A DNA stretch of 64,000 bases from Collinsella sp. AM33-4BH (GTDB lineage: Bacteria; Actinomycetota; Coriobacteriia; Coriobacteriales; Coriobacteriaceae). Each line of letters opens with the position of its first letter. Positions within the stretch are counted from its first letter, which is position 1. A program made the position numbers and the translations under genes. Positions 1-8,989 of this stretch are shown in pieces. The stretch is taken from positions 290,514-354,513 of the forward strand of contig NZ_QSIN01000001.1 in NCBI RefSeq assembly GCF_003469205.1, written 5' to 3'. The notes under the pieces are model-generated. The model was not told the origin of the DNA. It did not search any database and saw nothing but the letters and a program-made list of their open reading frames with translations.

Positions 1-3000
1 ACGTTTGCTGTTTACCCTTGGCATCGATGCCAATGACGGAGCACGTCGCCGTAACCTCGGGATCGTTTTGACCGCTCGTGCCCAGAACCGTGATCTTTGC
101 CGACACGTCCTGGTTGGCAAGCTTGGCGTACGTAGCGTTGTCGGGGTAACGCTCAGCGTAGCGAGCGTACTTCTCGCTCGTCAGACGCGAGGAAACGACA
201 ACCTTCGTGTTGTACTGCGGCTGCGTGACCTTGAGATTCTCTGCGGAAACAATAGAGCTGTTGCTCGACTTAAACAGACGCCAATCCTGCCCGGACATCG
301 CGTCATAGCCAGGCAGATCGACCGGAACAATACCGGGGGACGTCGAATCGGTCGTTGCCTTGTTGTAGCTCCAGGCAAGGTTGCCGTCGGCATCGAGATA
401 TGCCTTCTGGAACGCGTGCATGTCGGTCGAAACGGCACTAGCGTCCTGGCCATTCAAGATGGCAGCGGCGTAGCCGGCCTTAGCCTGCTCCATAAGAGAA
501 AGCTCGGCATCGAGCTCGCCCTGGTCCTGCGGAGCAATCGCAAAATCGAGGGTCTTACTAGCCGTGACCTCGGAGTTCGACTTGTCGGTCACCGTGAGGG
601 TGATCTTGGTGTTTGCGGCCTTGGCTCCGGGCAGCGGCTGATAGACCGTGCCCTTGTAACCGTTGAACGTGATGTCATCGGTGCTGGCAGAGTACTTGAC
701 CTCGTAATACTTGCCGTCGAGATTGAGCGTGCTCGTGCGTGGCATCTGCAGGTCGGCGGTCAAGCCGTCCTTGTTGGCGACCACGTCGGTGCCGGAGTAC
801 TTGATATTATCGTAGGTAAAGGCCGCATTGACCTTCTCCTGCAGTGCCTTCTTGTCGGCGTTGACTTTCTCGGGATCGCCCTTGACCGTCACGACGAAGT
901 CATGCGAGCCGGCAAGCTTGATGTCGCCGCTCGTAACCGTAACCTTGGCGGTCAGCGTCACGTCTCGATCGCTCGATGCGCGCGAAACCTTACCCGTCTT
1001 ATCTTCCCAGCTATAACCAGAAACAAACAGGCGCTCGGTGTCGGAGCTTGTCCATTCAACAGAGAATTTCTTTGCGGAACCCGCCTTGTACGGAAGCGTG
1101 ACATTTTGAGTCACGCCATCGGCGGACTCGCCCGACGCGTAGTCAATCTGCAGGGATTCGGCGGCTCCGTCAAGAAGGTCTTGCAGTTTAGCCTCGTCCC
1201 AAGCAACCTGCACGGACTTGTTGGGCAGGTAATACTCGGTCTTGCCATCGCGCGACAGTTCAAACGCCACATCGGCGTTACGCAGACCGTCGATGTTGTA
1301 ACCGGTGTAGTTGTTGGGGTCAATGAAGAAGAACGTCACATTGCCATTGGTCTTATCCTGGGCGTCGGAGATACCGACCGTAGCCTTGGCGTCCTCGGCC
1401 TTAAAGGCAACGCCGCCCTCAGAGACCTTGACGTCAATATCGGTAAAGCCCAAATCGGCAAGCTGCGCCTTCAGGACATCGTTGACGTTGCCGCCCTTGG
1501 CGCTGTAATCAACGGCGATCTGCTTATTGGCATCGTTAAGCTTTTGGACTGCGGCCTCAAGCGAGCCCGCGGCGATAACCTTGTTAGCGGAGACGAGCTC
1601 GACCGTCGAGCTGCCGCTCGTGGCGACAGCCTTCAGATACTTGCCAGCAGCAGATGCCGAAACCGTTGCCGCGGCGCCCGACATATCGGGCAGCAGCGTC
1701 CAGTCGGCCGCCGGAGCCTTCGCGTCGTCGGCCGCATACCAGGCTACAGTCGCCTGGTCGGTGACATCGATACCGTTGGTGGTCGAACCGTCGGCGCGCT
1801 TGGCCTGCGCTGTCGCCTTTACGCTATCGCCCGAGACGAGATGGGTCGAATCGCTATTAATCTGCGGGCTGGCGATCACGCGCAGCAGGCTATACTCCCC
1901 CGCCGCGGTGACGCTATCGGACGAAACCCATTCAACCGTGTTGTCGAGAGCGCTCGCCGTAACTTTGATGCGCTTGCCGACAAGCGCATCCGTAAGAGTC
2001 AGGCTGCCATCGGTCTTATCGATGCCGTCGGTGAGCTCGGTCCAATCGGCATCGCCCTCGCCCTTGGCATACCACGCCATGGTGAGCTCGGCATCTTCGG
2101 GCACGTCCTTCGTCGAGCCCGACCAGCTGCCCGGAACCTGCACGCTCGGCGTGATCTTTGAACCCACGCTGAGCGTAACGTTCTTATCGGCAAGCTCAAT
2201 GCCTGCCAGCTTGTACTGGCCCTTAAGCGTCACGGGGCCGAGCGGGGCAACGGACTGCGTGCCGCCGTAGGAGCTCTTCTTCTGCGTGCTGGAAACGGTA
2301 TTTTCGCTCGTCACCTTCACGCGCAGATACTTGCCAGCATAGGCAGCGTCAACGGTATAGGCGGCCTCGGTAGCACCGGGAATATCGGTATAGGCGGGGT
2401 CGTAGCTCGAGCTGCTGTTTGCATACTGCCACTGGTAGGTCACGTTATCGGTGCGGTCGATATAGTTGTAGCGCGAACCGTCCTTTTTGCGCACCTTAGT
2501 CTTGAGCGTATCGCCTACGTGCACGCCATTGGTAGCAGGAGAACCCTCGAACTGCACGTCATAGAGCTCCACTTGGCCCGCGACGGAAACGGGACCCACC
2601 GCATAGTACGGCTTCTGCTCGCCATAGCCGCCGTTGGCCTTGGCCACGACGTAGTAGCCCTTAAGGGCGGCGGTCACCGTCAGGGTGTTACCGGTCTCAC
2701 CCTTGATAGGCGTGTCGCACTTGCTTGCGGTGTTCGAGGTGCCCTTATACCACTGCCACGTGACATGCGAATCGGCGGTAACGTCGGTGGAACCCGCCTT
2801 GGCGGTCGCCGTAATCGTAGAACCAACCTCGACTTTGCCCGAAGTCGGGCTCATAGTCACGCTCGTAACGTTAATTGAACCGGTAGCCGCAACGAGAGCG
2901 CCCGTGTTGTTGGCCATGCTCGAAGAGCCGATCTTCGAGGACACCTTGCACTTGAGGTACTTGCCACCTAAAGCGTCGGTAAGCTCGAGGGTCTCACCCG

Positions 3001-4297
3001 TGGCACCCGCAATGTCGGTATACGTGCCACTCTTGGTGTCAGAGCTCTGCCACTGATAGTTGAGCTTGCTCGCGTCGACGAACGCGCCGTACGCGCCGCC
3101 CTTCTCCTTAGCGCGGGCCTTAGCGGTATCCCCCACCGCAAAGACGCTCGTATCGTCCTTGGTATTGATGATGGACACGGCCGAAATCTCGACCGCACCG
3201 GCCTGTTTGACCTTGCTGGAAGTGGTCTTGTTCACCGTGTTGACGCCAGCGTTGGCCTCGACCCTGATGTACTTGCCCTCAAGGTCGTCGCCCACCACGA
3301 GCGAAGCACCCGTCTTGCCCTCGATCTTGGTAAAGCCCGAGTACTGCGAGGTGGATGCGGACCACGTGTAGGTAACCTTGGCGTCGGCGGGGGCTTGCTG
3401 ATAATAGCTTATGTACGGAGTCGCCGTCAGGGTGTCGCCTATGCTCGGCGTGTCGCTACTCAGCTTGACGTTGTTAAGCTCCATCTGCCCGGCACCCAGC
3501 ACGGGACCGGGGATGTTGTTGGCATTGATACCCGAGCCGGAAGAAACGGACGGACCATAGTAGTCCTTGCCATCAACCGTTACCCTGCAGATGAAGTATT
3601 TGCCTTCCATCGCGGCGGTGACGGTGAGCGACTGCTCGTGGCCTACGACCTCGGTGTAGTCGGCGACATTGCTGCTGGCCCTAGTCGTACCGGCGAGCCA
3701 GGTGTAAGTCCAAGTGCCGGGATTGGCAACGGGCTCAGTCGAAGTGCCGTACCAGTCGTCCTCGACCTCATCGTACATATTTGCCCAAAGCGTCTCACCG
3801 GCCTTGAGCGCGCCCGACTTCGTGGAATAGGAGCTGTCCTTATCCTTGGTATCCTGGATGAAGACCTTGGCCTCGCTCGAAAGCGTTGTGGCAGACGCGG
3901 CGGCAACGGCGTTCTTCTGCTCCGAAGCAGCAGGCGTCGCAGCAGAGTTCTCGGACTCAGTCGCGTTGCCTGCGGCGGTGTCGGCACCATTCGCGGCACT
4001 CGCAGTTGCGCCCTGATCTGCGCCGGCGTCATCGGCAGCAGCGCTCGCCGCCGCACTGTTCGCGCCGGTGTCGGCAGCGGTGCCATCGTCGGCCGCCGCG
4101 CCCTCGCCGCCCGTCGCAGCCTGCGCCACGGCCTCGGCAATGCCCTCGGCGCCCTCGGCCCAAAGTTGCGCCGGCGTGGTGCCAAAAGCCATGGCAAAAG
4201 CCAGGAACGCCACCAGACCGCGCTTGGCTACGCCGCGGGCAATCGCTCCATGACGACGCCACGAGGCGCGTTGGCACTCATCCTCAAACATATCCAT
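1..4297 (-). CDS. Giant Ig-like-repeat surface protein, partial (C-terminus beyond window)
   Basis: At least 1432 residues read leftward from ATG 4297, preceded by GGAG, and the frame stays open to base 1. The N-terminus has a long basic lead followed by a hydrophobic stretch (LVAFLAFAMAF) and an Ala-rich site ending near LWA, which fits an extended signal peptide. A low-complexity Ala/Asp/Gly/Thr linker follows (about residues 45-130). Then come about seven tandem modules of roughly 100 residues, each ending in a motif like GKYLKxKV, near residues 231, 342, 445, 545, 653, 771 and 886. They look like bacterial Ig-like folds. Further beta-rich domains follow to the window edge. No catalytic motif is visible. 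The gene sits directly behind a cobalamin riboswitch, so B12 status probably controls it. It is likely an exported adhesin or ligand-binding protein. The missing C-terminus would decide anchoring and function. Confidence 0.85.
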   Translation of the reverse strand, partial: MDMFEDECQRASWRRHGAIARGVAKRGLVAFLAFAMAFGTTPAQLWAEGAEGIAEAVAQAATGGEGAAADDGTAADTGANSAAASAAADDAGADQGATASAANGADTAAGNATESENSAATPAASEQKNAVAAASATTLSSEAKVFIQDTKDKDSSYSTKSGALKAGETLWANMYDEVEDDWYGTSTEPVANPGTWTYTWLAGTTRASSNVADYTEVVGHEQSLTVTAAMEGKYFICRVTVDGKDYYGPSVSSGSGINANNIPGPVLGAGQMELNNVKLSSDTPSIGDTLTATPYISYYQQAPADAKVTYTWSASTSQYSGFTKIEGKTGASLVVGDDLEGKYIRVEANAGVNTVNKTTSSKVKQAGAVEISAVSIINTKDDTSVFAVGDTAKARAKEKGGAYGAFVDASKLNYQWQSSDTKSGTYTDIAGATGETLELTDALGGKYLKCKVSSKIGSSSMANNTGALVAATGSINVTSVTMSPTSGKVEVGSTITATAKAGSTDVTADSHVTWQWYKGTSNTASKCDTPIKGETGNTLTVTAALKGYYVVAKANGGYGEQKPYYAVGPVSVAGQVELYDVQFEGSPATNGVHVGDTLKTKVRKKDGSRYNYIDRTDNVTYQWQYANSSSSYDPAYTDIPGATEAAYTVDAAYAGKYLRVKVTSENTVSSTQKKSSYGGTQSVAPLGPVTLKGQYKLAGIELADKNVTLSVGSKITPSVQVPGSWSGSTKDVPEDAELTMAWYAKGEGDADWTELTDGIDKTDGSLTLTDALVGKRIKVTASALDNTVEWVSSDSVTAAGEYSLLRVIASPQINSDSTHLVSGDSVKATAQAKRADGSTTNGIDVTDQATVAWYAADDAKAPAADWTLLPDMSGAAATVSASAAGKYLKAVATSGSSTVELVSANKVIAAGSLEAAVQKLNDANKQIAVDYSAKGGNVNDVLKAQLADLGFTDIDVKVSEGGVAFKAEDAKATVGISDAQDKTNGNVTFFFIDPNNYTGYNIDGLRNADVAFELSRDGKTEYYLPNKSVQVAWDEAKLQDLLDGAAESLQIDYASGESADGVTQNVTLPYKAGSAKKFSVEWTSSDTERLFVSGYSWEDKTGKVSRASSDRDVTLTAKVTVTSGDIKLAGSHDFVVTVKGDPEKVNADKKALQEKVNAAFTYDNIKYSGTDVVANKDGLTADLQMPRTSTLNLDGKYYEVKYSASTDDITFNGYKGTVYQPLPGAKAANTKITLTVTDKSNSEVTASKTLDFAIAPQDQGELDAELSLMEQAKAGYAAAILNGQDASAVSTDMHAFQKAYLDADGNLAWSYNKATTDSTSPGIVPVDLPGYDAMSGQDWRLFKSSNSSIVSAENLKVTQPQYNTKVVVSSRLTSEKYARYAERYPDNATYAKLANQDVSAKITVLGTSGQNDPEVTATCSVIGIDAKGKQQT

Positions 4298-4440
4298 TTG
4301 TCTCCTATTGTCTGAACTTGGGACATTGCCCAGCGGCTGCCCCACGTCATCGCGCATATCGCGCTTGAGTACCCCCATCGGGGTCCCCCTTCCCTCCAGA
4401 GCCCAACGCGTACCGGCGGCATGCGCCGCGGCCGCGTACA

Positions 4441-4613
4441 AGATGGGAGGCGATCCGACTTAACCTTACCGACCCGGGCGCGCCGTCCGATCTGCGACGC
4501 GACCATCCCGGGCCAAGAGGAATTACGGTTACTGGTACAGCCGGGGACTTACACCCCGATTCTCCCAAACGCGCAGGAAAACCGCGCATTCGTGCGTCTC
4601 CGCACCACCATCT
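4441..4613 (-). promoter_or_regulatory. Cobalamin (adenosylcobalamin-type) riboswitch
   Basis: On the minus strand the leader of the Ig-like protein shows the B12-box order. GATGGTGG at 4612-4605 can pair with CCTCCCATC at 4450-4442 (P1). A small hairpin GGTGCGGAGACGCAC follows. Then come GGGAGAATCGGGGTGTAAGT, CCCCGGCTGTACC and AGTAACCGTAA. Near the 3' end is AAGTCGGATCGCCTCCC, a good match to the conserved AGcCaGGaGaCC segment. A GC-rich hairpin lies between it and the gene start and could be the expression platform. Covariance-model scoring was not possible here. Confidence 0.85.
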
Positions 4614-4762
4614 AGGCCATCGATTATTACTGTCGATATGGTAGCACGCAAAAGGGCCCCGCACACAGGCGAAGCCCAAGGTACAAGCTATGGTTTGCGA
4701 TAGAAAAGGGCGGGGATGAAGTGCCGAGCAAAATAACCCGTTTCCCCGACCCCGGGAAATCG

Positions 4763-6526
4763 CTAACGCTTACCGCCGTGGCTATTGCGCCAGATCTCGC
4801 GGCCCAGCATCAGTGCCAGCGCCAGCGCGCTCACGTAGCCCATAAAGCCAATGACCGGGATACCAAACACAACCGGCTCGATACGCGCATAGTACACCAC
4901 CGACGAACCGATAAACAGACCGGCGATCACGATAGCCATCGACATGCGGTCGATAATTCCGCCCAGCTGTCGCAGCGCCTTATCGCTGCTCATGATCTGC
5001 GTGTTCACCTTAAGCTGGCCGCGCGTGAGCATACGCGAAGCCAAGCCCAAATACTCGGCCGCCTCGAGCGAGCCTTTTGCCGCGCGATAGCTGCTCGCGG
5101 CCAGATCGCGTCCCATATCACGCACGCGCGCATAGGTGCTCTTCTCGTTTTTGATGTGCGTCTGGATGATCTGGATCATGTTGACGTTGGGCATATACTC
5201 GGTCAGCAAACCCTCGAGCGTCACCATGCCGCGGGCGAACATCGTCACCACGCTCGGCAGCTCAACGTCATTTTTGCGCGCCAGATTGAGCAGCGAGGTC
5301 AAAAACTCGCCGATATCTAGGTCCTTAAGGTCAAGGCCCGCAAAGTCAGCCACGATATAGTCAAGATCGGACAAAAAGGCCGAATGATCGAGCTCAGCCG
5401 AGTCGCCACGCGTCACGGCGAAGCGCATGAGCGAATCCTTGAGCTTGGGCACGTCACCCTCGGCCACGGCGAAAATCATGTCCTTTACGATACCGCGATC
5501 GTGGCTCGACATGCGTCCGACCATGCCCAAGTCGATAAAGTAGACAATGCCGTCCTTGAGGATGATGTTTCCCGCATGCGGGTCGGCATGGAAAAAGCCG
5601 TCGTCGAGCACCTGCGTCGAGTAGTCCTCGACAATCGCGGCACCGATCTTTTCCAAGTCATAGCCCTCGGCCACCAAGCGTTCAGGATCGGCGATCGAAA
5701 TGCCGTCGACGTAATCCATGACCACCACGTGCTCGGTGCACAGGTCCAGATAGGATTTAGGGCACGTCACGCCATGAACGCTCTTATGGAACTCGTAGAA
5801 GTCGTTGAGGTTTTTGGCCTCGGCCAAAAAGTTGGTCTCCTCGCGAAACGAGGTCCACAGCTCTTCGACCACGCCGTGCAGGTCAACAAACTGGTCGGTG
5901 TTGACGAACTTTGAGACGATACGCACCACCGAACGGATGATGTCGATATCCTGAGCCATCACCTGCTGCGCGCCGGGGCGCTGCACCTTAACGGCCACGT
6001 CCTCGCCGGTCACCAGGCGGGCACGGTGTACCTGCGCGAGCGACGCGCTTCCGAGCGGATTGGGGTCGATCGCGTCGAACATCTGCCCCAGGCGCTGGCC
6101 GTACTCCTCTTCCAGACACCGGAGCACTACCTCATACGGCACCGGCTCTACATCGGAGCGCAGACGACGCAGCTCGTCGCAAAACCGCTGCGGCAAAATC
6201 TCGGAGCGGTTAGCCAGAATCTGCCCCATCTTGACGAACATAGGGCCGAGCTCTTCAAGCAGACGACGCAGGCGCATCGGCGTGAGGTTGTCCCACACGC
6301 GATACTTTTTGATCAGGCGAACGATCTGCCCAATGCGCTCACGACGACCTGCCGGCGTGAGCTGGTATTCCTCATCCGGCGCCATCGCGTCGGGCTCCTC
6401 GGGGACCATATCGACAGCGCGCGGCTTCTTGCGAGCGCCCGAGACGGCGGCATCGACCTCGTCGACAACCGCCGCCTCGTCACCCAAGGGATCTTGATTG
6501 TTGTAATCGGTGGTGGAATCTGCCAT
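4763..6526 (-). CDS. UbiB/AarF-family (ABC1) atypical kinase
   Basis: 587 residues, close to the family's usual length. The KxGQ signature appears as FVKMGQILANR. The nucleotide-binding region contains LGSASLAQVHRARL followed by VAVKVQRPG. The catalytic and metal loop is HADPHAGNIILKDG followed by FIDLGMVG. Two membrane helices close the C-terminus (from AIVIAGLFIGSSVVYY), as in the membrane-anchored UbiB/ADCK group, so it acts at the inner membrane. Family members are ATPases or kinases linked to lipid and quinone metabolism, but the substrate cannot be read from sequence. The gene starts 8 bases after the upstream phasin-like gene, with a weak ribosome site, which suggests translational coupling. 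Confidence 0.9.
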   Translation of the reverse strand: MADSTTDYNNQDPLGDEAAVVDEVDAAVSGARKKPRAVDMVPEEPDAMAPDEEYQLTPAGRRERIGQIVRLIKKYRVWDNLTPMRLRRLLEELGPMFVKMGQILANRSEILPQRFCDELRRLRSDVEPVPYEVVLRCLEEEYGQRLGQMFDAIDPNPLGSASLAQVHRARLVTGEDVAVKVQRPGAQQVMAQDIDIIRSVVRIVSKFVNTDQFVDLHGVVEELWTSFREETNFLAEAKNLNDFYEFHKSVHGVTCPKSYLDLCTEHVVVMDYVDGISIADPERLVAEGYDLEKIGAAIVEDYSTQVLDDGFFHADPHAGNIILKDGIVYFIDLGMVGRMSSHDRGIVKDMIFAVAEGDVPKLKDSLMRFAVTRGDSAELDHSAFLSDLDYIVADFAGLDLKDLDIGEFLTSLLNLARKNDVELPSVVTMFARGMVTLEGLLTEYMPNVNMIQIIQTHIKNEKSTYARVRDMGRDLAASSYRAAKGSLEAAEYLGLASRMLTRGQLKVNTQIMSSDKALRQLGGIIDRMSMAIVIAGLFIGSSVVYYARIEPVVFGIPVIGFMGYVSALALALMLGREIWRNSHGGKR

Positions 6527-6534
6527 CTGCGCTA

Positions 6535-6951
6535 CTACTCGGCCTCTTCGGCATCCTCTGCATCGTCGGGCTCAACAGACTCGACGGGCACCGAAGTCAC
6601 GTTGTCCTCGACCGAATCGACGATGTCGCGCACATGGGCCAGGAAGGCCGTACGCTCGGGGGCGGTCATAACGCGGACGCGCGCCAGGATGAGCTCATCG
6701 AGCACGCGCTGCGCCGCAGTCTCGCCCTGCATGCCCAGGCGCTCGGTCAGGTCGGAGATGGTGCCACCCGCCTGCTCGAACATATCGGACACGCTGCGGG
6801 CGATATCGGGGGTGCCGGCATCCTTGCGGACCTGCTCGCCCTTGGTACCGAGGTCGTCGAGAACCTTCTTGCCGCCCTCGACGGCAACGGCGGCGGCGCC
6901 GAAGCCCACGTTGATGGCACCGTTAACAAGCTGATCGAGTTTCATAACCAT
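6535..6951 (-). CDS. Phasin-like coiled-coil protein
   Basis: 138 residues. I chose ATG 6951 because GGAG lies 6 bases upstream. A longer reading from TTG 6963 would overlap that ribosome site. The N-terminus is a Gly/Ala-rich amphipathic helix (LVNGAINVGFGAAAVAVEGG). Charged helical segments follow, and the protein ends in an acidic Glu/Asp tail. This layout is typical of small phasin-family or granule-surface helical proteins. Such genes often precede UbiB-like kinases, as here (8-base gap), so it may be a membrane- or lipid-surface partner of that kinase. No enzyme motif is visible. The function is inferred from layout and neighbour only. Confidence 0.65.
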   Translation of the reverse strand: MVMKLDQLVNGAINVGFGAAAVAVEGGKKVLDDLGTKGEQVRKDAGTPDIARSVSDMFEQAGGTISDLTERLGMQGETAAQRVLDELILARVRVMTAPERTAFLAHVRDIVDSVEDNVTSVPVESVEPDDAEDAEEAE

Positions 6952-7042
6952 GGTTGGCTCCAATCATGAACAACTGCATTGGACTTCTTGTACCCAAGAT
7001 TGAGTGAACGACACAAAATCGTTTTACCGCCAAGATAGAAAT

Positions 7043-7081
7043 CGAGCGGGCCAAAGCCTTTGACGGCGTTTGCCCCGCTCG
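7043..7081 (-). terminator. Probable terminator of the C69 dipeptidase gene
   Basis: A CGAGCGGG/CCCGCTCG stem with an inner CAAA/TTTG pairing lies just downstream of the dipeptidase stop. The following minus-strand bases are only moderately T-rich, so strength is uncertain. Confidence 0.5.
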
Positions 7082-7099
7082 TTCGCTGCAAGGTTGCCT

Positions 7100-8623
7100 T
7101 TACCTTACGTTGTCGTTCATCGCGAAAGAGTTCTTCATGGCGCAGCTCGTGGTGTAGAGCACCTTGCCCAACAGGGCATCGGTCTCCACGCGCACGAGCT
7201 CGGCAAACTCCTCGTTGGCGCGTGCAAGCTCGGCAGGCACCTCGGCCTCGGGCAGAACGGCTACGGCAGCGTCGACGTCATGAATCTGCTTGTGGCCCAT
7301 GCCGCCGACCTTCTCCTGATAATCCTCGACTGCGCGGCCGCACTCATGGAAGCGGACGTCGGCCAGCGCGCCGATCAGGCGGTTGGCCCAGTAGAAGTTT
7401 TCGGACGTCACGCGAGCCTGCGTGTCGGCAAAGTACTCGGGCATGGTCTCGACGTTGGCGTACAGCGGAACCAGCGCGTTAAACGAGTTGGAGCCAAAGG
7501 CCATCCACTGCACGGCGCGGTAGGCCGGATGCGCATAGGGGCGCAGCTGCAGCACAGCGAGCTGGCTGTTGCGGTTGATGCCGATGGGGCGATAGGCGCC
7601 ACGCGTGGCGGGCGTGCCCTTGCTGCCGTAGCAGTCGTACTCCGTGCCCTGGTAGTGGCTCGAGAGTACGTACTTGATGTCCTCGATGGTCACCTTGCGC
7701 TCGGGCACGCGGCTCCAGGGAATATCGTCGCTCTCGGGCGTGTAGTCGGCCTCGGGACCGTCCCACACATCGCTGGGGTTAAGGCAGCGCTGCATATACC
7801 AGGCGCGCGGCGTGTTGTAGACGTGGTCGCTGTCGCTGTGCGAGCCAAAGGCCTCGCGCGGGTTGAAGACCGCGGCCGGACCGTCGCCCTCGACGCCCAG
7901 CGTCAGGTCCAGATGCCACTCGGCCATCCAAGCGCGCAGGTCGGCGGAGCACATGTGATCGGCCTGGGCGCCCTCGGCGTCATCCAGGTCAAAGCTGTCG
8001 ATACCCAGCTGGTTGGGCATGGTCACATAGGCGTCGTCAGGCACGCGCTTGGCGATCCAGTGGTGACCGCCGATGGTCTCGAGCCACCAGATCTCGTCCA
8101 CGTCGCTAAAGGCGATGCCGTTGTTCTCGTAGGTGCCATAACGCTCGAGCAGGTCACCCAGAATGCGTACGCCGTCGCGGGCGGATTTGGCATATGGCAG
8201 CACCAGGGTCACCATGTCCTCCTCGCCCAGACCGCCGGGCTGCGCCGGAACATAGCCGTCCTCGTCCTCGTTGCCCTTGGCGGGCACGTAGTCGACGAGC
8301 GGGTCGGCGCCGCGAACGCGCTCGTTGGTGGTGAGCGTCTCGGTTGCGGACATGCCCACATTGAGCTCGTTGAAACCGGCCTCGGCCCAGATGCCGTGGC
8401 CCGGGACAACATCGGGGACGCTCGTGTAGCGCATGGGGTTATCGGGCAGTTCAACGGTCAGGTGACTCAGGACGCTCGTATAGACGCGCGGCTGCTCGTC
8501 GGGATGCACCACACGCATACGCTTGGGCTCAAACACCCCGTTGGACGAATCCTCGTTGCGGGCGACCAACGTCGACCCGTCGTAGCTCGCGTTCTTACCA
8601 ACCAAAATCGTTGTGCACGGCAT
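7100..8623 (-). CDS. C69-family dipeptidase
   Basis: 507 residues. ATG 8623 is preferred: GGAGG sits 6 bases upstream, whereas ATG 8629 directly abuts GGAGG. The protein begins MPCTTILVGKNAS and places Cys at position 3. In this N-terminal-nucleophile family (PepD, peptidase U34/C69) that Cys becomes the catalytic N-terminus. Also visible are the DGSTLVARNEDSS block and long Trp/Tyr-rich stretches typical of the family. There is no signal peptide, so it is probably cytosolic and releases amino acids from dipeptides. It stands alone, between a hairpin downstream and an AT-rich repeat element upstream. Confidence 0.92.
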   Translation of the reverse strand: MPCTTILVGKNASYDGSTLVARNEDSSNGVFEPKRMRVVHPDEQPRVYTSVLSHLTVELPDNPMRYTSVPDVVPGHGIWAEAGFNELNVGMSATETLTTNERVRGADPLVDYVPAKGNEDEDGYVPAQPGGLGEEDMVTLVLPYAKSARDGVRILGDLLERYGTYENNGIAFSDVDEIWWLETIGGHHWIAKRVPDDAYVTMPNQLGIDSFDLDDAEGAQADHMCSADLRAWMAEWHLDLTLGVEGDGPAAVFNPREAFGSHSDSDHVYNTPRAWYMQRCLNPSDVWDGPEADYTPESDDIPWSRVPERKVTIEDIKYVLSSHYQGTEYDCYGSKGTPATRGAYRPIGINRNSQLAVLQLRPYAHPAYRAVQWMAFGSNSFNALVPLYANVETMPEYFADTQARVTSENFYWANRLIGALADVRFHECGRAVEDYQEKVGGMGHKQIHDVDAAVAVLPEAEVPAELARANEEFAELVRVETDALLGKVLYTTSCAMKNSFAMNDNVR

Positions 8624-8710
8624 GCGCATCCTCCTTGAGCGAAGAAGTCAAACGATAACAGTGTATCGCTTCGGCGCAAAAAGGGCGAAACCACGGCCAC
8701 AGCAACCCCT

Positions 8711-8941
8711 GTGTGCAAAAAATGTCAAATATGAGTACTGACACCAATTTAGTAGCAGCTATTTTGCCGGGCGTGGGCGTCGAAAGTCTACATTTGTACA
8801 AAAGTTAGACTATGTAATTCCTCAAAGGTCCAATAAAATAGGGGTCCCTATCGATACTAAATATCGTTAGAGAGCCAAAATGACCTAAATTATATGCGAC
8901 TAGCTTGGCAACAGTACTCATATTTGGCATTTTTTGCACAC
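8711..8941. repeat. MITE-like element with 30-bp terminal inverted repeats
   Basis: Bases 8711-8740 and the reverse complement of 8912-8941 agree at 29 of 30 positions. The arm begins GTGTGCAAAAAATG and ends ATGAGTACTG. The interior is AT-rich compared with neighbouring genes, codes for nothing convincing, and contains another dyad around TTTGTACAAA (8785-8811). The element fills the gap between the C69 dipeptidase (starts 8623) and the end of folD (8990). It could be a non-autonomous transposon remnant or a structured regulatory region. No transposase is nearby. Confidence 0.6.
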
Positions 8942-8989
8942 GGCGTGTCACGGGAGTATATATCTAACCCCCTAATCAGCCAAAAATGC

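Noticed and set aside
5..2161. Long plus-strand open frame (718 codons) at the left edge
   Set aside because: Shadow of the Ig-like surface gene. The minus frame has a ribosome site, signal peptide, modular repeats and riboswitch; the plus frame has none of these.
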